Shown here piece after piece: positions 23,066-32,600 of a stretch of DNA of 64,000 nt. The stretch comes from Phyto melanocephala (taxonomy: Eukaryota > Arthropoda > Insecta > Diptera > Rhinophoridae), in NCBI GenBank assembly GCA_941918925.1, contig OW799234.1:69811043-69875042 (forward strand). The letters are read 5' to 3'. The notes beneath the pieces are model-generated. The model did not search any database. It was given only the letters and a program-made list of their open reading frames with translations, and was not told where the DNA came from. Position numbers and translations under genes: made by a program. Each line of letters opens with the position of its first letter. Positions within the stretch are counted from its first letter, which is position 1.

Positions 23066-23143
23066 TATTGACGAAGGCCATTACCAACAGGGGATTATTC
23101 TGTAATTTAAAATAACCATGTTGGTAATGACCCTTCGTTAATC
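23066..23143. repeat. Isolated ~78 nt imperfect hairpin
   Basis: ACGAAGGCCATTACCAACA (23071-23089) pairs with TGTTGGTAATGACCCTTCGT (23119-23138). Pairing continues outward (TTG/TAA) and inward (GGGGATTATT against AATAACC), leaving a ~10 nt loop CTGTAATTTA. The size, single loop and small mismatches resemble a precursor microRNA. A short MITE relic would look the same. I saw no second copy in the window. Confidence 0.6.
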
Positions 23144-25750
23144 TGTAATGTTTGAAACAATGACAACCTATAACACAATTTCGAAAAGATTTTGTTGGGA
23201 TAAAACTCAAGCAAATAAATCTGTATACAATTTTAGCTGTCTCCTTTGGTTTGTTTAAAATTTCATGAAGCTGATTAAAATATGTAAATGTTAGATTTCG
23301 AAATTGTTTTTCATATCTAATTTTTGGACTCGACACTACGACTTGTACGCCCATCGTCAATTTTCAAAGGCTTATTTTTCCAAGTTTTTACTATATCATC
23401 AGAAATAGTACGACATGCCCACTTCGAAGTCCATTTTTACGTCCATTCAAGGTGTTTTAACTAACTTATAATATTTTTCCTTTTTATAATACATTTTTAG
23501 CAGAACGTTACTACACAATATTGGTGGGATGTATAAAAGATCGGCATCACCCTAATAACACACCATAATTAAAGTAACACTGTGTAAATTTTTGCCTATA
23601 CTATATGATATTACCATCGTGAAATCAAATTATGGGATTTGAGATTTTGATTTAAGATGGTTCAACGCATTTTTGGCAATGAAGCAAAAAAAAAATTAGT
23701 TCAACATATTTTAATATGGGAGGACAAAACAAATCAATTTGTAGAACATGCCATGTTCATATAATACAAACACTTTTTATCATTCACTTGCGGATCACCT
23801 GGTTTTATAAAAGGTCTTTATCAAAGGTCTTATGGATTGTTTATTCAAAGTTCTTAAGATGAAAATGCAGTCAGGAGGAAAATGTTATTTTTTGCTAAGC
23901 TGGTCACATGCTCCAATCTTAATTTCATAAACTGCACCAATTTGCGATATTTTCATGGCAAAGTGATAAAGTTGTTGAGCTCAAATATCCAAAAAAATGT
24001 ATCAAGAAAAAATTAAAAATAAAATAGAATAGAGCAACAAACTTTAAAAAAAATTGTACTAAAATGTTAAAAGCACGAATTTTCCAATAGGCAGCCACGA
24101 TTACAGAACAATTCCTTTTTGGTTTTTTTTTTGTAAAGGAATTTTTATAGTTCTTCTATATTTCAAAGATGTAAAAGATAGCGCCAATAGGGAAGGTGTT
24201 TCTTTAATGCGTAAGAAACGTGGGTGTATTAAAAGCATACGAATACACACAAACACACACTGTTACTCACACTCTCCTTTAATCTAAGCAAATAATTTTC
24301 AAAATTTTTACAATTATTTTCAGTTCAGCAGGCACTTACTCGTATGTCCAAGCCAGTTAAACTGAAGAAGAACTATAAACTCATGCTCTAACATTGAGTG
24401 ACTGCCAGCTTGTCTAAGTTTTGGAGGACACTCTGTTGCACAACTAAATTGCAACAATAACAACATTTGATATTTTACTAAAGAAAAAAGAATCAGTTTT
24501 TGTTGTCTTATGTGCGAACAAGATCACTTCATGACGACACCCAATGAGCGGGCTACAAATCGTGCTCATGATCATCATCAAACATAGAAAATAACAAAAA
24601 TAAAAAAAAAATACTTGTAAAAAGTATTGCAACAGTAACAACAACAACAACAACTGGTTCTATTTTACAATCAAGTGAAAATTGGCCAATGAACCCTTAA
24701 GTTCACGCGTGCAATTTTAGAATGTTCGTTGTAACAGCAACCAAACAACAACAACAGCAACAATAGGTAAGTAACGCTTGTCAAGCATCCTTATGCCATG
24801 TGAAAATTGGTCCCTACATTAAAATTTAACTCTGGTATCGCGTTACTGTTACTGCTGCGGCTGCTGTAGCTCTATTATCTTAAGTTAAGAAAATTATAGA
24901 AATTATTGGATGTTGCTTTGAATTTCCAAGATATGGTGTATGCAACGCTCATCGAACGTTTAAAGTGGCCGCCTAATTTAGTGTGAAATTTAAGACTTTT
25001 TTCTAATTTTTTTTTTGTTTTCAATTCTTTATTTCTGCCGAATAAGAGCAATTTATACAGAGCAATGGAATATCAAATGATAATGCAAAAATGAAAATTA
25101 GTACTAGTGTGTGTGTGAGTATGTGTCCGAATGTTATATGTGCGTCTACTTTCATAAAATTTTAGATAGACAATGCTTCCTGGTTCGATACTAGTAGTTA
25201 AGAGCCCAAAAATAAAATATATCAGTGGAGAAGAAATGTGCTTAAAACCGGCTAACATTGTAAAGATGCTAATTTTGTAAAGTTGGGTTTTACAATTGGT
25301 GAATTCACAAGATGTTTGAGAGTCAAATTGTCATTATTTCTCAAAATTTTAAAAAGGTTTAAAAATTTTAGAATAAACAACATAATATTGTTCATTAATT
25401 TTTAAATTTTAGAAAATTATGACAATACGCCACTTAGCACATCTTGTGAACACGTTAAATATGTAATTAAACAAGACAGTAATTATTTTTCTTTGTTGTA
25501 CTCGTAGAAACAGAACTTGAGCACCACCACTACCAGCTCACGATGCTGGTCCTGGCATAATTATGGAATTAGCTTATAATATGACCACAGCGCCACATCG
25601 TAATACAAAGTATGAGAGAATAACATGTTGTTTTGGTTCTAACATATTTAACTTGTTATATTTTTGACTGCACCGCAACACCAACAATTTTATATAAACA
25701 TATTTATTTAAAAGAAAACAGAAGGACGGTTAGGTTTGTTAATAATATTA
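23144..25750. other. Non-coding stretch, CAA-rich
   Basis: No gene is recognised over 2.6 kb. CAACAA tracts occur near 24635-24655 and 24745-24765, and a GT-rich stretch at about 25107-25125. The frames at 23046-23360, 24444-24653 and 25073-25258 show no domain. This repeat style is common in fly introns and intergenic DNA. Confidence 0.5.
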
Positions 25751-25754
25751 TATT

Positions 25755-25925
25755 CTGGCATTTATGTTTAAATATGATTTTGAGCATGTGACCTCCGCGG
25801 CCAGCGTGGAAAATGAAGCTCCAATTTGCACACACCTTTGACAGCACATTAAACTTTATTTCGGCAATACGCGTCGAATGTTCAATCCAAAGTGCTTGAT
25901 CATCTCTGAATAGACCTCTGACGTT
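25755..25925 (-). pseudogene. C-terminal mariner-like transposase fragment
   Basis: On the minus strand a run reads ALWIEHSTRIAEIK, then VLSKVCANWSF, then GRGGHMLKIIFKHK. This matches the extreme C-terminus of mariner-type transposases (IAEI...L.KVC.NW...RGGHM.EIIFKH). It stands alone, with no catalytic core upstream, so it is a fragment. Sequence on the far side (25926-26000) gives no further match. Confidence 0.65.
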
Positions 25926-26225
25926 ATATAGTGCTCGTCAAAATGATAACGTTAAATACTTTTTGTTTTTTTATTGCAAAAATAAAATGATTGTTTAATG
26001 ATACCGTTACCTGAAATACTTGTAATTCAAATATAATTTACATTTAAAATTTTACCCACATCTGTTTACCGTTGGTTCTTTTTTTAAATAAAAATAACAA
26101 AAATAAAAATTTTATAGTAAATCAAAATGAAAAGGTCAGTGCACATTATTAACGTAAAAGAAATCATCTTGAATTTTTTTTTTTTTTCAAAATGTATATT
26201 TACCATTTTAATTTATTGTTTTACA

Positions 26226-26752
26226 AAGGGTCCGCCATCTAACGTTTTTTTTTTCAACTAGTGCTTATTTAGTGAATGGCAACACTTAGTTCATGTCTGA
26301 TTTGACAGAGAATTAGTTTTATCCTTCCGCTGAACGAAAATGGTTGTGTATACGCGACATTACTTTGGCCGATTTTGCCCAAAAAATAATCTTTTCAGAT
26401 GAAGCTCATTTTGATCTTGGCGGGTATGTAAACAAGCAAAATTGTCGCATTTGGGGCACAGAAAACCCGCACGCATACATTGAAAAGACGATACACCCAA
26501 AACGAGTCACTGTTTGGTGCGGATTTTGGTGCAGAGGCATAATTGGGCCATTTTTCTTCGAAATGAGAAAGGAGTGGCCGTTACAGTCAATGACGATCGT
26601 TGAACGAATTTTTGTTCACAAAAATTTGAAAGGGAATATTGGCAATATTTTGTTTCAACAGGACGGCGCTACGTGCCACACAGCCAAAGCTACACTCGAT
26701 GTTTTGCGTTTTTTTTAAAGAATTTTAAAAAAAAGTTATTTTGTGGACCTTT
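26226..26752 (+). mobile_element. Internally deleted mariner derivative (copy D1)
   Basis: Its inverted ends are AAGGGTCCGCCATCTAACG at the left and AAAGTTATTTTGTGGACCTT at the right. After a 5' leader (CTTCCGCTGAACGAAAATGG) the coding part jumps from a few N-terminal codons straight to the catalytic core: IIFSDEAHFDLGGYVNKQNC, HPKRVTVWCGFWCRGIIGPF, FQQDGATCHTAKATLDVL. It then stops before the third acidic residue. The first two catalytic aspartates are visible (FSDE, QQDG) but the DNA-binding domain and the C-terminus are gone. The open frame 26344-26718 lacks a proper start. Copies at 51340 and 63620 share both deletions. Confidence 0.85.
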
Positions 26753-26755
26753 TAA

Positions 26756-27595
26756 ATATGATTATGCATAGAATTAGTTAAATTTTCAGAAGTATTAATC
26801 TTAATTCCGCCAAGCGTTCAAAATTTAAAATTTTCAAAATACCAGCGTTCCAAGTTTTTCGCATAAACTTTACGCTCAAGTAATCCCCATATGTTTTCAA
26901 CAACATTTAGATCTGCTAAACAATATACTAGCTATTCCATGACATGCTCTTTAAACAAAACCTTAGTTGATCTGCTTACATGGACCACAGCGTTGTCGAG
27001 CTGGAAAATAATTTTTTTTCCGTTGTACGTCCTGATATGCCAACAATGATTTCAGAGCACTGGATGGTACTCTAAACTAATTATTTTTATTCAAGGAAAA
27101 GCTAGGGATCTACTTAAGCCAAATGCTAACCAAACCGTTAGAGAACCACCACCAAAATCTCTCTTTGAAAATTGCATGAGTTCTTTTCTCAAATCTTGTC
27201 AGTAGTCTCTACAACCATCTGCATCATCAAGATGAAATTTTTTTCATATAAAAAAAAAGTTAAATTTTTTTATTAACAAAGAAATATTACACAATGTACC
27301 TGATATTGCGCTCGCATATTTAAAATGTTTTACCTTATGGCTCTTATTCAAACTTGGAGCCTTCTTTATTTAGCCTAGAAAATATGGAACTGCGATTTAA
27401 TGGCACTTAAACCAGTTTTGTCTTAGTCGTAGACTGTGTTTGACGCCATTCTAGAGATATGAGTAATATCGCTCCAATAAGGCACAAGAGCTTTTATTGG
27501 TGCCATAGGTCCTTCGACCTTTTAAATGATTTTTCCAGACACAATAGTGAACGGCCCAAATTTCGCTTAATTTTTTGCTGTCCGAACTGTTAGTT
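26756..27595 (-). pseudogene. Tc1-family transposase relic (DD34E type)
   Basis: On the minus strand NLGRSLLCLEKSFKRSKDL (near 27565-27510) resembles the Tc1 helix-turn-helix. FGGGSLTVWLAFGLS (27165) matches the GGGSVMVWGAF block. IIFQLDNAVVHVSRSTK (27010-26960) carries the second D. ADLNVVENIWGLLERKVYAK (26920-26860) carries the E. The D-to-E spacing is 32 residues, so two residues have been lost from the usual 34. Several stops interrupt it. This is a different lineage from the mariner pieces on either side. Terminal repeats are not visible. Confidence 0.75.
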
Positions 27596-27783
27596 AACAA
27601 AATGCATCTTTAACCTTTTTTAGGTTAAAACAAAACATTTCCTTGTTCAATTTTATCTTCAAGCAATATAAAGTAAAATAACAACAGAATGCAATCTTTT
27701 AGTTGTTGTAGATTTATAAGTAATGAACTTTTTGTTTGCATTTTTGCAATAAGGGAATAATAAGAATTTGACCTTTTTATTTT

Positions 27784-28045
27784 GAAGCGCACTTTATATT
27801 CTAAAGGAAATAATCTAGTGGCGTCAAATCATAAGACGGAGGTGGCCAGCTATCAGGTTAATTTCTGGAAGACATATATTTCTATAGCATGTGGTACTAT
27901 TCTGCTTAAACCACACGTCCGAAACAACAATACCTTACAAATAAGGCACAAAACTTTTATTAAACATGTCTTTGTTCTGCTTAACATTACCTGTAACGTT
28001 CTGAATATCGTTATTTGGACCAATAATCCCACCGATCCTTAAAAT
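27784..28045 (-). pseudogene. Mariner-like transposase core relic with lost catalytic residue
   Basis: The minus strand gives GIIGP, then DMFNKSFVPYL, then GIVVSDVWFKQNSTTCY. After a frame change it gives SWPPPSYDLTPLDYFL near 27840-27795. The QQDGATCH block has become KQNSTTCY, so the second catalytic aspartate is now asparagine. The plus-strand 86-codon frame over the same bases is its shadow and has no meaning. No ends were found. Confidence 0.75.
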
Positions 28046-28122
28046 ACATTAAACAGTGAATTTTTATTTTAATTGCCATTTAGCCCAAGTTCCCATAGTC
28101 CGATTTATTTAAAATCGGTTTA

Positions 28123-28239
28123 CTGCCGCATTCATAAAAAATATTTTAGATTTATTAAAGGCTTATTTGACAGATGTTGTACAGAAATTTGTCAAATAAG
28201 TCCATGAAAAACCTAAAATACTTTTTATGGAAACAGCAG
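28123..28239 (+). mobile_element. Short palindromic MITE, copy M1
   Basis: This 117 bp element has ends CTGCCGCATTCATAAAAAAT and its approximate inverse CTTTTTATGGAAACAGCAG. The near-palindromic body contains ATTTTAGATTTATTAAAGGC and, in the centre, GATGTTGTACAGAAAT. TTTA flanks both sides, a possible 4-bp target duplication. Relatives lie at 38082 and 40761. No coding capacity. Confidence 0.78.
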
Positions 28240-30920
28240 TTTAAATATGAAATTTTCAAATAAAATTCGTTTTTGAAACTCTTTTAAATAAATATAAAAA
28301 TTGTTTATGAATATGGTATTAATGTAGTCAATATACACATATTCTTTTAAAGTACTAAAATTTTCAAATTGTCCCATTCTATCTTAGTACTTATCAATTT
28401 GGAAGAAAAAAAGTCAAAATTTCCCATTCAAGCTTCTCAAGTAGTGGCCAATTTTTTTTTTACTTTCAATATTACACCACTTCTTACAGCACTTTCTAAT
28501 TACAGATCTGTTATACTTAATATGGTACCGGCGTTATTACACACACACTCTTTTTACAACTCTCAAAAAAAGGTAAAACACGTAGCTGTTTAGTGACGAT
28601 GATCACTGCGTCAACGCTAATATGTTGTATTTTAATTGACAACTAAATGACAAGTTTTAGAGCGCCATTGGCACCTCTAATAAACAATAGTAACACCAAC
28701 TCCACAAATAATAGGCTACAGCAAAATTTACAATTTTAAAGCAGGCAAACGTTGTCTTCGTTGTAATACGGGACCGATTACACATCCATACACGAGTATT
28801 TATCTGTACGCACTTGAAAATATTAAAAAGGAAAAATGTATGCGGCTGTAAACTGGGGGTTCATTAAAAATGCCAAACACGCTCAAACTGTCAAATTACA
28901 ATTTACGCCAACTGACGCATTAAAAAAAAACTCCAACTGCAGCGACACGTTTTTCACAGTCAAAGGTTTGGTAGTGTTTGTTGGATTATTTATGTGATTG
29001 TTGCCTGCACTCGCAATGTTTAACTGGCTGGTAAGTCATTTAAGCAGTCTGTTAGAAGGTTGGACAGCCAACTTGCCCGGCTTTTGTTCCAACAGTGTTT
29101 GTCACACGTACACGTTCCAACAGTTACACTTCGCATAAAGTGTCAATGTTGTTAAAAATCTGGTGCAACTCACGTTTGCTGTCACTTAAGCTGTCATTTT
29201 GTTGACACAACATTTTGCGTTTGCCGCTTTTATAAATTGTTGCTTTTTACTTCGGACTTTTTGTTGTTGTTGTTTTTGCTATTATAACAACACTTTGGGC
29301 AGAGCTTTCAATTTGTATGATTCCAGATTTGTTTTAGTAGAGTACATGGTCGAAGATCACGCATATTTGTATACTTTTACCTACTAAGACAACGCACATT
29401 AATTATTTAACAATAAATTTATTGTGTTGTAAATATACGGTCATAAAAGATTTTGTTGTTTGTTTTATGCTGATGTTGTTGTCTTGAACAAAGTGTAAAA
29501 TAAATTGATACTGGGCAGAATTATAGCAAAAAAAACGTTGTTAGACACGAGAAAAAAAAAACAAAAATGGTGATAACTGTGCAAGTGTTGTAAATTAAGT
29601 TTGTGTGTTTCGTTTTCCGAGGGTCGTAATAGAACTCGTACTTTAAGTCAAAGATATGACAAATATTTCGGACTTAGCATACCCACGTCTCGCTGCAATA
29701 AAAAATTTGTATTTTCGTAATTGTTGAAGGTTCATTTTGACATGGCGTATTAATTAACCAAAAGACAAAAAATTGTTTCTTATTAAAAGCTTTTAGGATA
29801 TTTTGAGAGAAAAGAAAATTATTTTAGAAAAATTCTCTGCGCTCTTTGAAACTTAAAAAGTTCACCTGACACTTAAGAAAACATTGCTTTAGTATACGAG
29901 ATTTCTGCTCCTTTATTTAGGTACAAGTGGTCAACTGGGGATAAGATCCTTAATAAAGAGCAAACAAAGCCATACTAATTGTAAACATAGCTCTTGCTAT
30001 ACAACGGATAACTGGTCAATGTACAAAGATGCGCTCCGCTGGGCGATCGGGAAGCGTAAGATAAACATTTGTTGCATTCGCATTGATTTCATTTATTTAT
30101 GTGAAGAATGAGTAAAAAATGTTTTAATGCCTTTTGTCATCAAGGATACTAAATTTATTTTAGTGTTATTCGTCATAGCGCCCAACCAACTAACCTATTC
30201 CTGTTTTGCAACAATTTATTCATTAATATTAATAATATGTTTTTTTAATTGAGCCTTCTTTAAACGAAATGAGATAGAAAAGAAAAAGATACTAATATAT
30301 GAAAATGCTGTTTTTCCATTGAAGGCAATAGATAGAGGTTAACTTCATAGAACTTGTTCAGAGGCTATACTGGAAGAATCATGATGATAATAGAGTAGAA
30401 AAAATGTTAAGAATTTGGCCCTATTGTAGTAGCAATAGTGGAATATAAGCTCAACGAAACCGAAACAGTGATTAACTCTTCTGCATATTGAAATACTGAT
30501 TTCCAGAAAATTGTAGATAGCAATTGCATAAATATGTAGCTTCGATTTTTACAGGCAGCAAATCAGTCATTAAACTGAAATAAGCAAATTGTAAATTTAT
30601 ATAGATTATATGTATTCCAGGCCATCATCGTATATTTTTGAAACGTGAAACCAAAAAAAATTTCCAAAATGAGATTATTATTGAACTTAAAAAATTTACT
30701 TACAGTTTCGGCAATGGAAAAACATTTTGGGCATTGTTAAATCTCAAATGCAGGTGATAAATATACTACGGAAAACACCAAATCTTAAGAAAGAGATTCT
30801 AAAATAAGGAAGGCCAACTCTCAAGATTAACATTTATAAAAGTATCCGATGATCCATCATGATGTTTAATTTGAAATGTAAAAAAAAACACAGAAATTTG
30901 GAAGTAAGCCTCAAATTTTT
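28240..30920. other. Non-coding stretch
   Basis: No gene or repeat family is recognised over 2.7 kb. Frames at 28369-28593 and 29199-29387 have no domain and run through low-complexity or TTG/TTTTT-rich sequence. Confidence 0.5.
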
Positions 30921-30929
30921 GCTATCGAT

Positions 30930-31362
30930 TAAGAGACTAATTTATGGCATTTACTGTTTGAAAATGATATCATGTCTATATTGGCCATTGCTACTACTAC
31001 GCCTGTGGTGGTCCATTTAGAAGGTCCAATTTTGGGCGATTCATTCAAGCAAACCGACTCGTATCTCGCAAATATTATGGGTAATGATTGACTTCCAAAG
31101 CTTTAATCGTAGCTGGCTTATTACTAAAGACCCTAGACTTTACATATTCCCAGAGAAAATAATCCAAAGGTGTGATATCCCACAATCAAGACGGACATTT
31201 TATCGCAGTGCTCGTCAAAATAATTTCTCAACAAGTCCATTGTTTAATGCGCTATATGGCTTGAAACACCTTCTTAAACCAGAACTCACCAAGACCATGC
31301 GTTTGAATTTTACGAAGCACATAGTCTGTTAGCATTTTGCGATAACAGTTGCGTACGTTATT
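30930..31362 (-). pseudogene. Mariner-like transposase relic, 3' part (split by repeat A)
   Basis: Reading downward on the minus strand: NCYRKMLTDYVLRKIQTHGL then GEFWFKKVF (31350-31270), stops, then WDITPLDYFLWEYVK (31190-31145), SRVFSNKPATIKALEVN, and at the end RSSSNGQYRHDIIFKQ (30945). These match the mid-core to C-terminus of the same DD41D-type transposase as the copy at 53620. Its upstream portion is at 32349-32600, on the other side of an inserted repeat A. Multiple stops and frame changes make it non-functional. Confidence 0.75.
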
Positions 31363-31364
31363 TG

Positions 31365-32347
31365 TATACCCTTCACCAGTGGTGCACAAGGGTATATATA
31401 GCTTTGTCATTCCGTTTGTAATTTCTACAATTTTAATTTCCGACCCCATAAAGAATATATTTTCTGAAAGCTTATGAATAGAGGAGTCGATTAAGCCCTG
31501 ACCGTCTGCCCGTCTGTCCGTGTGTTGATTGAAATCAACTTTTAGAAGCAACCGCATGTTCCTCAGATCTGTGTATGGTATCAATCTTTTGGAAATATCC
31601 GGGAATGAATCGCTATTGAAATTCAGCAAAATCGCCCCATAACTTTCTGAGATATGAGCAAATAAACGCGATTGCCTCTGTTTTTTTCCCATATTTTTAC
31701 CACCAAAATTAAAATTTTTCAGTCATAGTATAATTTATAGGTACCTTTGTTACTAGTTTTAGATATAATATGCCTAGAGAGATATTCGTGGAAAATTTTA
31801 GATAAATCGGGGTTTAATCGGTAAAGTTATAGGCAAAAATTTTTTTTGTAAAATATATATTCCAAAAATTTACAAACGAAAATCAATTTTTGTTCAGCTT
31901 CTAGACAACTGAAAGCATCAATATTGGTATCATCTGAAAGAACTTGACTAGCGCACTACCAAATGCGGTCAATAAATTTATAAATGGGTCAAATCTGGTA
32001 TTTTTAAATGTAACTTCTAGAACCCCCTCAATATTGATATCAAATGAAAGGGTAGAATACAGTAAATTATTAAAAAAAAATTAAAATACAAGATGGCGTC
32101 TAAAACAAAATGGCGGATCCAATTTTTTTTAACCCCATCAACATGGGTATCAAATGAAATGGCTTAACTGGTAGAATACAGTTAACTACGTAAAAATTCA
32201 AAATCAAGGATGGCGTCGGAAATAATAAGGAAAAATGGCGTATAACATGAAATATAGGTCAAGCTACGATGTTGGATTATACCTGTGTACATGATGGTGA
32301 AGGGTATTATCGAATTCGGCACGGCCGAAAATAGCACTTTTACTTGT
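31365..32347 (-). mobile_element. Repeat A, long form
   Basis: On the minus strand the head is at 32347 (ACAAGTAAAAGTGCTATTTT then CGGCCGTGCCGAATTC) and the tail hairpin (GGTGCACAAGGGTATA) is at 31365. Unlike the other copies the middle is not simple A/T sequence. It holds loosely repeated blocks of roughly 150 bp around ATCAAATGAAA, with GATGGCGTC and AAATGGCGGATCC (32090-32210). This may be the ancestral middle that other copies have replaced by A/T tracts. The 146-codon frame at 31252-31692 fuses repeat tail to transposase debris and is not a gene. Confidence 0.85.
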
Positions 32348-32348
32348 T

Positions 32349-32600
32349 TATGCATATAATTGGCAATTTTGTTAACTAACGTATCCATTGAGTCAGAAAT
32401 GTGCTTTATTACTTAACAAAATTTTTCTCACAGAACGCTGTTTTTCGTAATACAGCCGAACAATTTGGAAGATTTGGATGATTGGATTGTCATGACTTGT
32501 AAACGATACTGAACAAAAGTGACAAAATGGTCTGATATGAGTTGTGCGAGAACTATCAAAATAAGCCTCATGAATTTTAAAACACATTTGGTTAGATAGA
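32349..32600 (-). pseudogene. Mariner-like transposase relic, 5' part (split by repeat A)
   Basis: On the minus strand KILLSNKAHF, a TGA, then LNGYVS, a TAA and QNCQLYA lie at 32420-32355. They align with the [20 protein letters not shown] block. The first catalytic aspartate (SDE) is replaced by N and the tryptophan codon is TGA. Upstream sequence to about 32600 is too decayed to align well. Between this piece and the 3' part (31362) about 50 residues of the usual protein are missing. Confidence 0.65.

Noticed and set aside
31252..31692. 146-codon minus-strand open frame
   Set aside because: It is a chance fusion of repeat-A tail with transposase debris (CYRKMLTDY...), not a gene.
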